Assembly (NCBI GenBank): GCA_947471745.1
Contig: CANJKZ010000174.1
Location: 3,169,501-3,233,500, forward strand
Direction of reading: 5' to 3'
DNA: 64,000 nucleotides
Source: Closterium sp. Naga37s-1
Taxonomy: Eukaryota; Streptophyta; Zygnematophyceae; Desmidiales; Closteriaceae
Shown here piece after piece: positions 31,213-42,600 of this stretch. The position numbers and the translations under genes were made by a program. The notes below the pieces were generated by a model. It saw only the letters and a list, made by a program, of their open reading frames with translations. It made no database searches and was not told the DNA's origin. Position 1 is the first letter of the stretch. Each line of letters opens with the position of its first letter.

Positions 31213-32161
31213 GGTTCCCCTGTGGGAACTGTTCCTAAGGCCCACCACATTTTTTTTTCCTGCCCGGAGCGCGCTCTCCACTGCCCGAGTCGCGCTCCCC
31301 TCTCTCGACCCTGTCGCGCCGCCTTAGCGGCCCCGTCGCGTCGCGCTTGCGGCCCCGTCGCGTCGCCCTCGCGGCCCCTTCACGTCGCGCCGCCCTAGCG
31401 GCCGCGTCGCGCCGCCCTCGCGGCCCCGATCCGCCGCCCTCGCGGCTCCTTCGTGTCGCGCCGCCCTCGCGGCCCTTTCACGCCGCCCTCGCGGCCCTTT
31501 CTAGCCGCCCTCGCGGCCCTTTCTAGCCGCACTCGCGGCCTCTTCAAGCCGCCCTCGCGACCCCCCCCCTCCTAGCCGCCCTCGCGGCCCCGTCGCCTAC
31601 CCCTGCGGCCCCGGCGCCGCCCTTCCCTGCCTCGGCGCCGCCTCTGCTGGCCCCGTCGCCTACCCCTGCGGCCCCGGAGCTGCCCTTCCCGGCCCCGGCG
31701 CCGCCTCTACTGGCCCCGACGCCACTCCACCCGGCCCCGACGCCGCTCCACCCGGCCTCGCCGCCGCTCCACCCGGCCCCGCCGCCGTCCCTACGCGGCC
31801 CTGCCGTCACCACCGAGCCGCCGGCGCCGCCGAGCTACTGCCAAGCCGCCCGATCCACCCGAGCCGCCCGAGCCGCCGCGCCACCTGAGCCGCCCGAGCC
31901 ACCGGGTCGCCGAGCCGCCGAGCTGCAGTTGCTGCCGCACCGCCGTACCGCCGAGCCGCCCGAGCCGCCCGAGTCGCCGAGTCGCCGAGCCGCAGTTGCT
32001 GCCGAGCCGCCGTACCGCCGAGCCGCCCGAGCCGCCCGAGCCGCCGAGTTGCCGACCCGCCGAGCCGCCGAGCCGCCCGAGCCGCCCTCTCCGGTAAGAG
32101 CAGCGCCTCTGTCACTGCACTGCCCTTACCCTACTGTTCGCGCTGCTAGTCTACTGCTGTC
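31213..32161 (+). repeat. copia C GC-rich tandem-repeat leader
   Basis: A GCGGCCCCGTCGCGTCGC-type array (31320-31800) is followed by a GCCGAGCCGCC-type array (31810-32090) with a higher-order period of about 67 bp (CGTACCG at 31944 and 32011). Homologous to the copia B leader in the opposite orientation. Confidence 0.75.
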
Positions 32162-35100
32162 ATGGCTACCCCTAGTGTCCTCGCTTTTGACGCTGAGGGT
32201 CGGGCCATTGACTTTGACGTCTGGGTAGATGACCTGCAGCTTTTCCTACAGTGCGATAGGGCAGACGGTCTCTCCCTCTTTGACCTCACCTCTGGTGCCT
32301 CTCCTGCCCCTGCTGCTGATGCCGACGCCACTGTTCGCTCACAGTGGGCCACACGCGATGCTGCTGCACGTCTTGCTGTGCGTCGCCACCTGCCTACCTC
32401 TGAGCGTGCGCACTTTAGCCAGTACAAGAGTGCTCACACCTTGTACGACGCTGTAGTTGCGCGCTACTCCTCCCCTGCCACTGCTGCACTGAGCCGCCTC
32501 ATCCTACCGTACCTCTTCCCTGACCTTGCTGCCTTTCCCACAGTCGCTGACCTCATTACGCACCTCCGCACTAGTGACACTCGCTACCGCGCTGCGCTTC
32601 CTGCTGAATTCTGCGCCAAGAACCCCCCCCCCATGTACATCACCCTCTACTACATAGTCACCCGGCTCCCTGACTCCCTTCGCGTAGTCAGGGACCACTT
32701 CCTCTCAGTTTGCCCCACCACTCTCACCGTTGACCTCCTCGAGAAGGCCCTCCTAGCAGCAGAGAAGAGCATAGTCGCTGTAGGAGCCTCTCGTGGTGAC
32801 CCTCGCACCCCCGTCTTTGAGGGGTGTTCCCCCTCCCCCCTTTTGCCCTCTGTTGCCTCTGCTGCTGCGACCGACCTCGTTGGTTTCGAGTCGGTCGGCG
32901 CTGCGTCTGCCCCGAGCGGGAGACGCCGCACCGGCAAGGGCAAGGTGGGCAAGGGTGCTGGAGGGGTTGGCGGGGGTGGCGGAGGTGGTGGTGGAGGCAG
33001 TGGAGGGGGTGGGGGTGGTGGTGGGAGTGGTGGCGGGTGTGGAGGTGTCGGTGGCGGCAGTGGAGGCGGAGGCGGCGGCGGCGGTGGCGGTGGGAGCGGA
33101 GGTGGCGGAGGTGGCGGCGGTGGAGGAGGCGGCGGCGGAGGAGGTGGAGCTGGTCGGGGTGGCGCTGCGCAGAGGGTCGGCTCCGGTGGTGGTCAGCGCC
33201 AGCAGCAGCAGTAGCAGCGGCAGCAGCGCACTCGTGACATCCCCCCCCCTCAGCAGCTCCGTGAGTGGTACGCTGCACGCCAGCGGGGTGGGGGTACTGG
33301 TCCGTGCACCTACGTCCTACGCACCGGCGACCGCGCGGGTGAGCAGTGCGGGGGTGCGCACTCCACCCAGCGCTGCTTTGGCCGCCTGACGGACGCTTGG
33401 TGTCACCAGTTCCCTGAGGCCACTGAGATCCCCCGCTGGGGCGAGCTGTCTAGGGCGGGTGTAGCTGTCTTTGACCTTGACTTTGATGCTATTCTTGCTG
33501 CCATGTATGCTGTGACTATTAGTGATGAGGGTGACTGTTACCGGTGTTTTCCGCCCGACCCGGGCATTGAGACTGCTGCTCTAGGTACTGGTGAGGCTGC
33601 TGCTCTAGGTGCTAGCGAGGCTGCTGCTCTAGGTGCTCGTGTGTCTGCTCCCTCAGGTGCTGGTGAGTCTGCTCTCTCAGGTACTGCGTCGGCTTCGGCC
33701 TCCCACACCTTCACCCTTGACTCGGGGGCTTCTCGCTCCTTCTTTCGAGACCGCACCACACTCACGCCGCTTGGCCGGCCAGTTGCAGTCTCTCTGGCAG
33801 ACCCCTCTGGGGGTCCTGTCCTTGCTCACTTCTCCACTGTCCTCCCGTGTCCGGCGGCCCCCTCTGGCACCCTGTCTGGTCTTTACCTCCCCTCGTTCTC
33901 TACGAACTTGGTGAGTGGTGCTGACCTACAGGATGCGGGGGTTCACCAGTTCACTCCTGCGAGTCAGCGGGTGACCCACTGCACGGACGCTCGGACAGGC
34001 CGACACCTGGCCACGTTTACACGTCGGCCGGGGTCGAGCCTGTACACACTAACCACTGAGTCTCCTCCAGTCACTGCGTCTGGTCAGGTAGCTGCGTCGG
34101 GTCAGGTGTTTGCTGCAGCGTCCAGGTCTGGTCCTGAGTCTGCCCCCTGTTCGTGTCGCACCCTGTCGCACGAGACTCTCCTCTGGCACCACCGCCTTGG
34201 TCACCCCTCCCTGCTTCGTCTCCGAGGCATGGCCTCCCGTGTCCTTGTCTCTGGTCTTCCCCGGTCCCTCCCTCCCCTTCCTCCGGGGCCAGGCCCTACC
34301 TGCGTCCCTTGTGTCGAGGGGCGGCAGCGGGCTGCCCCTCACTCCTCCCAGTTTCCTCCGACAGAGGCCCCGCTGCAGACGCTTCACATGGACGTGTGGG
34401 GCCCGGCCCGCGTCCGTGGACAGGGTCACGAGCGCTACTTCCTGCTGGTGGTTGACGACTACTCGCGTTACACCACAGTCTTCCCCTTGCGCAGCAAGGG
34501 TGATGTCACTGAGGTGTTGATCGACTGGATCCGCGCAGCTCGTCTCCAGCTCAGGCAGAGCTTCGGCTCGGAATTTCCTGTTCTGCGTCTGCACTCTGAC
34601 AGAGGTGGAGAGTTCTCCTCTGGCCTTCTGCGAGCCTACTGTCGTGCACGAGGCATCCGCCAGACCTTCACGCTTCCGGACTCTCCACAGCAAAATAGGA
34701 TTGCTGAGCGCCGCATTGGCATGGTCATGGACGTCGCCCGTACGTCCATGATGCATGCGGCTGCCCCCCATTTTCTGTGGCCGTTTGCGGTTCGGTACGC
34801 GGCGCATCAGATCAACCTTCACCCCAGGGTCTCCATGCCGGAGACCTCCCCAGCTTTGCTATGGACGGGGAAGGTTGGCGATGCGTCTGCGTTCCGTGTC
34901 TGGGGATCTCGGGCGTTTGTCCGCGACTTGTCTGCGGACAAGCTGTCCCCTCGTGCTGCTCCTTGCGTCTTCCTTGGCTTCCCCCCTGACGCGCCAGGGT
35001 GGCAGTTCTACCACCCCACCTCTCGCCGTGTTCTGTCCTCCCAGGACGTCACGTTTGACGAGTCGGTCCCCTACTACCGCCTCTTCCCCTACCGCACTCC

Positions 35101-38100
35101 GTCCCTCCCCCCGCCACCGCTCTTCCTTGTGCCAGGTCCCCCCCCGGTAGACCCCCTCCCCCCTTAGGGTCCTGCCCCTTCAGGTGTGTCCCAGGTAGAC
35201 GCCGTCGAGCCTGTCGAGGTTACTGGTGACTCTGGTGCTGCTGAGGGTGCTGAGCCTGGGGGTGCTGACTCTGGGGGTGCTGAGCGTGTGGGTGCTACGC
35301 CTGGGGGTGCTGAGCCTGAGGGTGCTACTCCTGGGGGTGCTGAGCCTGGGGGTGCTGAGCCTGGGGGTGCTACTACTGGGGGTGCTGAGCCTGGGGGTGC
35401 TGAGCCTTGGGGTGCTGAGCCTGGGGGTGCTACGCCTGGAGGTGCTGAGCCTGGGGGTGCGGAGCCTGAGGGAGCTGGGCCTGCTCGTGTGGCGTCTGGC
35501 GGTGCTGAGCCTGGAGGTTCTCCAGGTGCTTCGTCTCGGCGGGAGCCACTCTCTCCACAGGAGCTGCGCGAGTGGTTTGCCCGGCGCTGGAGGCGTGCTG
35601 CTGGAGCTGGAGGTTCTTCGGCTGCTGAGGGTGCTGGTGCCGCGGGTCCCGGAGGTGCTCGTACTGGGAGTACTGGAGCTGCTGGGCCTGCGGGTACGAC
35701 TGGAGCTGGAGCTGCTGAGGGTGTTGACGCTGAGGCTACTGCTGTCGGTCCTGGAGGCGGTCCTGCTGGGGGTGCTACTGGTGCTGCTGGAGGTACTGGA
35801 GCTGGAGGTGCTGCTGGCGCTGGTGCTGCCGCTGGGGGTACTGGTGCTGTCCCTGCCGTGTCTGGAGTCGCCGCGCGGCCTCGGCCGTACTTCGTTCCGC
35901 TCCTTCAGCAGGTTCTTGGTCTCCCGCCTTCTACTGGTCCTCCTCCTCCCTTAGAGTGTCCACAGCCTGACCCGTCACAGTTACAGTTACAGCCGGCCTC
36001 CCCACTGCCCGCTCCTTCTCCCTACACTGGTCCTACTGGAGGTCTGGCTGAGCGTCGTGAGCCTGCGTCTCGCCCTGCGTCGCCTGTCCGTCATGCTCGC
36101 TCTAGTGGTCGTGGTTCGCGTCAGCGTCCTCCTCCTGTCCCTGGCACGCATCGGATGTCTCTGCGTCCGTCCACTGCTCCTCTGCGTGCCCCTTTGCCTT
36201 CTCCTCCTGAGTCCTCTCTTCCTGCTCTTCCCGACCCGGAGTCGGACTCTCTTCGTGCTGCCAGTCCTACTGTCACGCGTCTCCTTGCTACTGTCGTCAC
36301 TGACCCTTCCTTTGAGTCCACTGCTGCGTCTGCCCTAGTTGCTGAGCTCGTCGACTTTGCTGCTCGCTGTCGTCTAGACTACGCTGCTAGTCTTGTCGTT
36401 GAGTCTGAGTCTGTCTGTCCTCCGTCCGTCGGGGGTGAGTGTGCCCTTGGCACGGACGTCCTTGAGGACAGGCAGGAGGAGTTCCAGTGTTTGGCTGCTG
36501 CTTCACCTCATCTCGTGTCCGTACTGCTTACCCCTGAGGGAGACCCGGATGCACTTGACATCCCGACTCCGCGCTCTTACGCGGAGGCGATAGAGGGTCC
36601 CTACTCCTCTCAGTGGCAGGCAGCTATGGCCACAGAGATGGCTTCCTGGAAGTCCACCGGCACCTACGTTGACGAGGTTCCCCCGCCTGGGGCGAACATC
36701 GTCAGTGGCATGTGGATTTTCAGGGTGAAGCGACCGCCGGGTTCTCCGCCTGTCTTCAAGGCGCGTTACGTGGCTCGTGGCTTCAGTCAGCGGCAGGGAG
36801 TTGACTACTTTCAGACCTTCTCTCCCACCCCGAAGATGACCACTCTTCGGGTACTGCTGCACATAGCTGCTCACCGCGACTACGAGCTGCACTCTCTTGA
36901 CTTCAGCACTGCTTTCTTGCAGGGCAGCCTGCACGAGGAGATCTGGCTGCGTCGCCCACCTGGCTTCACTGGGTCTTTTCCTCCTGGCACCCAGTGGAGC
37001 CTCCGGCGACCAGTCTACGGTCTCCGCCAGGCACCGCGTGAGTGGCACGACACACTGAGGACTACACTTGCGGCTCTTGGGTTTGCTCCCTCTACTGCCG
37101 ACCCGTCGCTGTTTCTGCGCACCGACACTTCTTTGCCGCCGTTCTACATCCTCGTGTACGTCGACGACTTGGTCTTTGCCACAGCTGACACTGCTGGACT
37201 CGCCCACGTGAAGTTCGAGCTGCAGAAGAGACACACGTGCACAGACCTGGGTGAACTGCGCAGCTACCTTGGCTTGCAGATCACCCGGGACAGAGCACGC
37301 CGCACCATTACCCTGACTCAGTCACACATGGTGCAGCAGGTTCTTCAGCGCTTCGGCTTCACGTACTCCTCGCCTCAGGCCACTCCTCCGCCTACTCGCC
37401 ACTCGCTCTCAGCTCTACCTTCGGATGAGTCCGTAGAGTCGAGTGGCCCGTACCCAGAGCTTGTTGGCTGCCTCATGTACCTGATGACCTGCACACGACC
37501 TGACCTCGCATACCCTCTTAGCATTCTCGCACGCTATGTTGCTCCTGGGAGACACAGACCGGAGCACATGGCTGCAGCGAAGAGGGTGTTGCGTTACTTG
37601 TGCAGTACGTCGGGCATGGGGCTTGTGCTTGGAGGGCAGAGTCCAGTGGTCCTCACTGGGCACGCAGACGCTTCTTGGGCTGACGACCAGGCTACGCAGC
37701 GGTCGTCACAGGGTTACACCTTCAGCCTTGGTTCCGGCTCTGTTTCGTGGCGGGCTACCCACTCGTCTTCTGTTCTCGGCTCCAGTTGTGAGGCTGAGAT
37801 CTACGCCGGGGCCATGGCTGCACAGGAGCTTCGCTGGCTCACCTACCTGCTGACTGACCTCGGAGAGCCGCCTCGTTCTCCTCCAGTGCTGTACGTAGAC
37901 AACAAGGCCATGCTGGCCTTGTGTCGAGAGCAGAGACTGGAGCAGAGAACGAAGCACATTGCTCTCCGCTACTTCCTTGCTCGTGAGCTACAGCAGCGTG
38001 GTCAGCTGCGGCTTGCGTACGTGGCCTCTCAGGCCAACACTGCTGATATCTTCACCAAGGCACTTGCGCCTTGTGATCATCAGCGCTTCTGTACTCAGCT

Positions 38101-38140
38101 GGGTCTTGTGCCTGCCTTGCCTCACTTGCTCACCCCTTGA
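32162..38140 (+). pseudogene. copia C gag-pol, two premature TAG codons
   Basis: One frame of about 1,992 codons from ATG 32162 to TGA 38138. TAG occurs at 33212-33214 in the CAG tract after the gag Gly tract, and at 35165-35167 (CCT TAG GGT; CAG in copias B and D) between integrase and the linker. Order: gag, Gly tract (about 32950-33160), C-X13-C-X3-H-X4-C box (33305-33376), protease LDSGAS (Asp codon 33719-33721), integrase H/C box and core (HMDVWGP, LHSDRGGEF, NRIAERR where relatives have NGIAERR), a tandem GGAEP linker (about 35230-35530), RT with YVDD (37157-37168), and RNase H (GHADASW, CEAEIYAG, YVDNKAM, TADIFTKAL). Catalytic residues are present; expression of full pol would need both TAGs to be bypassed. 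Confidence 0.92.
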
Positions 38141-38349
38141 CCTTGTTTGTACTGTTGCATATATATATATACACCTGCTCTTGCTTGTCTAGCCTTATAT
38201 ATGTATGTAATCGTGCATGTGAACTGGCCTTGTGGCCTTGAACTTGTGCTCGGAATGTGTGGTGACTTTGTGATCCACCCTGAGCTTGCTTTGCTTTGCT
38301 TGACTGGTCTTGTGACCCCTTGTTCTCCCCCACTTTGCCTATGGGGGTG
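38141..38349 (+). other. copia C 3' untranslated block and polypurine hairpin
   Basis: Starts with a (TA)n stretch and contains GCATGTGAACTGGCCTTGTG, GTGGTGACTTTGTGATCCAC and CCCCCACTTTGCCTATGGGG, shared with B, D and F. The LTR follows at once. Confidence 0.7.
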
Positions 38350-38474
38350 TGTCAGATTTATATGACATAGCTACTGTAGGCTATAGTGGGGTAGCACATA
38401 TGGGGTACAGTTTTCTAGGGTTTACATTTGTACCCAACTCTCCCTTAGTCAATTCATTCTCGTTCAGTTTCTCA
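38350..38474 (+). repeat. copia C 3' LTR
   Basis: 125 bp, pairs with 31076-31200. Confidence 0.93.
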
Positions 38475-38576
38475 AATCATTGCACGAATCAGCGCCGCAG
38501 CCAATCAGAGGATCCAGATCTAACCAGCCCAACATTCAGGGAAAATGATAGGGAAGGGATCTTTGTTTTTATACTT

Positions 38577-38706
38577 TGTCAAACTTATATGTGCTATAGT
38601 CTCTTTAGGCTGTAGTGGGGTAGTCCTTAGAGGGTACAACACTTTTGTGTTTTCTACTTGTACCCACCTTCTTCCTAGTTCATTCATTCCTCTCATTATT
38701 CTCACA
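38577..38706 (+). repeat. copia D 5' LTR
   Basis: 130 bp, TGTCAAACTT...TTCTCACA, PBS adjacent. Confidence 0.93.
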
Positions 38707-38718
38707 TGGTATAGAGCA

Positions 38719-39652
38719 GGTTCCCTAGTGGAACTGTTTTCTATGGCCCACCACTAAGATTTTTTTTTTCCTTACCTGCCCGAAGCGCGTTTCGCATTTT
38801 TTTTCCTCGTAGCGCCCCGTGCGCCTGCCCTTCGCGGCCCTTCGCGGTCCCTCGCGGCCTTCGCGGCCCTTCGCGGCTCCTTTCGCGGCCCTTCACGGCC
38901 CCTCGTGGCCCTTTGCGGCCCCCTTCGCGGCCCTTCGCGGCCCCCTTTCGCGGCCCTTCGCGGCCCCTCGCGGCCCCTCGCGCCCCCCTTCGCGGCCCTT
39001 CACGGCCCCCTGTCGCGGCCCTTCGCGGCCCCTCGCTGCCCTTCGCGGCCCCTTGCGCGGCCCTTCGAGGCCCCTTCGCGGCCCTTAGCGGCCCCCTCAC
39101 GGCCCTTCGCGGCCCTCTTCGGCGGCCCTTCGCGCCCCCCCCCTCCGGCCCCTGCTGACGCGCCCCCGCTGACGCGCCCCTGCTGGCGCGCCCCTCTACC
39201 GGCCCCTGCTGACGAGCCCCTGCCGGCCCCTGCTCGCGCGGCCCCTGCTAGCGCGCCTCTGCCAGCCCCTGCTGACGCGCCCCTGCTGGCGCGCCCCTGC
39301 CGGCCCCTGCTGACGAGCCCCTGCCGGCCCCTGCTAACGAGCCCCTGCCGGCCCCTGCTGGCGCGGCCCCTGCTGGCGCGCCTCTGCCGGCCCCTGCTGA
39401 CGCGCCCCTGCTGGCGCGCTCCTGCCAGCCCCTGCTGACGCGTCTCTGCCTGGCCCCTACTGGCGCGGCCCCTACAGTCCCGGCCCGCCCCTGCACCCGT
39501 CTCTGGTAAGCCAAGCCGCGCCGCCCAACCGAGCCGCACCGCCCAGCCGAGTCGCGCCGCCCAGCCGAGCCGCGCCGCCCAGCCGAGCCGCGCCGCCCTA
39601 CCGAACCGCACTGCCTTGCACTGCTCTACTGCTGCTACTGCTTACTGCTGCT
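38719..39652 (+). repeat. copia D GC-rich tandem-repeat leader
   Basis: Three arrays in series: CGCGGCCCTTCGCGGCCCC (38825-39130), CCCCTGCTGACGCGCCCCTG (39150-39490) and CCCAGCCGAGCCGCGCCG (39505-39610). The repeat units are unrelated in detail to those of B/C or E. Confidence 0.75.
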
Positions 39653-42600
39653 ATGGCTAGTCCTACCGTTCTCACCTTTGATGCTGAGGGACGTGCAGTT
39701 GATTTTGACGTGTGGGTTGACAACCTACAGCTCTTTCTTCAGTGTGATTCTAGGGATGGGGTATCCCTTTTCGATCACACGTCCGGTGTTTCCACTGCTC
39801 CTGCTGCCACTGCTGACAGTACTGTTCGCTCGCAGTGGACCACTCGTGACGCTGTTGCTCGTCTTGCTGTTCGTAGTCACCTACCGCCTGCTGAGCGCGC
39901 ACACTTTGGCCAGTACAAGACTGCTAAGTCTTTGTACGACGCAGTAGTTGCACGCTACTCCTCCCCTGCTACTGCTGCCCTCAGCCGCCTCATGCTGCCG
40001 TACCTTTTCCCTGACCTTGCCGCCTTTGCCATAGTCGCTGACCTAGTTGCTCACCTTCACACTAGTGACGCCCGCTACCGCGCTGCCCTTCCCACTGAGT
40101 TCTGTGCCAAGAACCCCCCCCCCATGTACATCACCCTTTACTACCTAGTCACCCGCCTCCCTGACTCCCTATCTTCAGTCAGGGACCACTTTCTCTCACT
40201 TTGCCCCACCGAGCTGACTGTCGACCTGCTAGAGGAGCGCCTTGCTGCAGCTGAGAAGAGTATCTTAGCTGTAGGTGCTTCTCGCGGCGACCGTCGCACC
40301 CCCTTCTTTGAGGGGTGTTCCCCTGTTCCCCTTCTCCCCTCTGTTGCTTCTGCTGCTGCTGTCGACCTCGTTGGCACTGAGGAGGTCGGAGCTGCGTCTG
40401 CCCCTAGTGGGAGACGCCACACTAGCAAGGGCAAGGGGAGCAAGGGTGGTGGAGGGGGTGGCGGGGGAAGCAGTGGAGGAGGTGGAGGCGGTGGAGGAGG
40501 TGGCGGTGTAGGTGGGGGTGGTACCGGGAGTGGGGGCGTCAGTGGCGGCACTGGAGGTCGTGGCGGCGGTGGCGGAGGTGGTGGAGGCAGCGGCAGCGGT
40601 GGTGGAGGTGGTGGTGGCGGTGGTGCTGGGCGAGGTGCAGCAGCACAGCGTGGAGGCTTTGATAACAACCAACACCAGCAGCAGCTGCGCACCCGTGAGA
40701 CCCCGTCGGTTCAGCAGCTTCGTGAGTGGTACGCTGGGCGTGGGAGGTCTGGGAGTGCAGGTCCCTGCACTTACGTTCTTCGCACCGGCACTCGTAGTGG
40801 GGAGGTGTGTGGGCTCCCACACACCACGCAACGCTGCTTCGGTCGCTTGACTGACGCTTGGCGTACCCAGTTTCCTGACGCCGTTGAGCTCCCTCGCTGG
40901 CATGATCTGCTTCTGCAGAATGTGCCTATCTTTGATCTAGATTTTGATGCTATCCTTGCTGCCATGTATGCTCTTGCTGATAGTGCTGAGGGTGACTGTT
41001 ACCTGAGTGTCCCGCCCGACCCGGGCATTGCGGCTGCTGCTCTAGGTGCTAGTGCGGCTGCTGCTCTTGGTGCTAGTGCGTCTGCTGCTCCAGGTGCTGG
41101 TGCATCTACTCTCTCTGGTACTGCACCTACTGAGTCCTTGCACACTTTCACACTTGACTCTGGTGCTTCGCGCTCTTTCTTTAGAGACAGCACCATGCTC
41201 ACGCCGCTCAGTCGGCCTGTTGCGGTCTCCCTTGCTGACCCCTCAGGGGGTCCAGTCCTTGCACACTCCTCCACGGTTCTACCGTGTCCTGCGACCCCGT
41301 CGGGCTTGCTGTCGGGACTCCACCTCCCCTCGTTCTCTACGAACTTGGTGAGTGGAGCTGACCTCCAGGACGCGTGGGTTGACCAGTTCACCCCTGGAGG
41401 TCAGCGTGTGACCCACTGCACTTGCTCTCGGACGGGCCGCCACCTGGCCACGTTCACCCGTCGGCCAGGGTCGAGTCTGTACACACTGACTACTGCGCCT
41501 CCTCCGGTCCCTGCGTCTGGTCAGGTTGCTGCGTCTAGTCAGGTGTTTGCTGCCGCGTCCAGGTCTAGTCCTGCGTCTGCCCCCTGCTCGTGTCGTCCTC
41601 TGGCGCACGAGACTCTCCTTTGGCACCACCGCCTTGGTCACCCCTCCCTGCCTCGTCTTCGAGGTATGGCCTCCCGTGCTCTTGTCTCTGGACTCCCCAG
41701 GTCCCTCCCTCCCCTTCCTCCGGGGCCTGCCCCCACCTGTGTTCCCTGTGTCGAGGGCCGGCAGCGCGCCGCTCCTCACTCCTCCTCGTTCCCTCCGACT
41801 GAGGCCCCTCTGCAGACTCTTCACATGGACGTGTGGGGCCCAGCCCGCGTCCGTGGACAGGGTCACGAGCGCTACTTCCTGCTGGTCGTTGACGACTACT
41901 CGCGTTACACCACAGTCTTCCCCTTGCGCAGCAAGGGTGAGGTCCCTGAGGTGTTGATCGACTGGATCCGCGGTGCTCGTCGCCAGCTTAGTGAGAGTTT
42001 CGGCTCAGACCTTCCTGTTTTGCGTCTGCACTCAGACAGAGGCGGGGAGTTTTCCTCCGACCTCCTAAGAGCCTTCTGTCGTTCGGAGGGCATCCGCCAG
42101 ACGTTCACGCTTCCGGCCTCCCCGCAGCAAAATGGGATTGCTGAGCGCCGCATTGGCATGGTCATGGACGTCGCTCGTACGTCCATGATCCATGCGGCTG
42201 CTCCCCATTTTCTGTGGCCGTTTGCGGTTCAGTACGCTGCGCATCAGATCAACCTTCGGCCTTGTGTCTCCTTGCCGGAGACCACACATACTCTGCGGTG
42301 GACGGGGAAGGTTGGCGATGCGTCCGCGTTTCGTGTCTGGGGATCTCGAGCTTTTGTCCGCGATACTACAGCGGACAAGCTGTCCTCACGTGCCGTTCCC
42401 TGTGTCTTCCTTGGCTTCCCTCCTGACGCACCCAAGTGGCAGTTCTACCACCCCACCTCGCGACGTGTTCTGTCCTCTCAGGACGTCACGTTTGACGAGT
42501 CGGTGTCGTACTACCGTCTCTTTCCCTACCGCACTGCCTCTCCCCCCCCCCCCCCTGCCGCTCTTCCTGGCACTAGGTACTCCCCCGGTCGACACCCTCC

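Larger units (their letters stand above)
31076..38474 (+). mobile_element. copia C: full-length Ty1/copia-type LTR retrotransposon
   Basis: 125-bp LTRs (31076-31200 and 38350-38474), identical by eye, with target duplication AATCA (31071-31075 and 38475-38479). PBS TGGTATCGAGCA (31201-31212), GC-rich leader, gag-pol 32162-38140, 3' untranslated block, polypurine hairpin, LTR. It is the closest relative of copia B. Insertion is recent by LTR identity, yet gag-pol carries two TAG codons. Confidence 0.95.

Noticed and set aside
4605..38140. Genome-wide reassignment of TAG to Gln
   Set aside because: Attractive for the CAG to TAG changes, but TAG also replaces Lys codons (27944 and the last SF3A2 copy), and the SF3A2 N-terminus points to streptophytes, where the code is standard. 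Mutation is the simpler reading.
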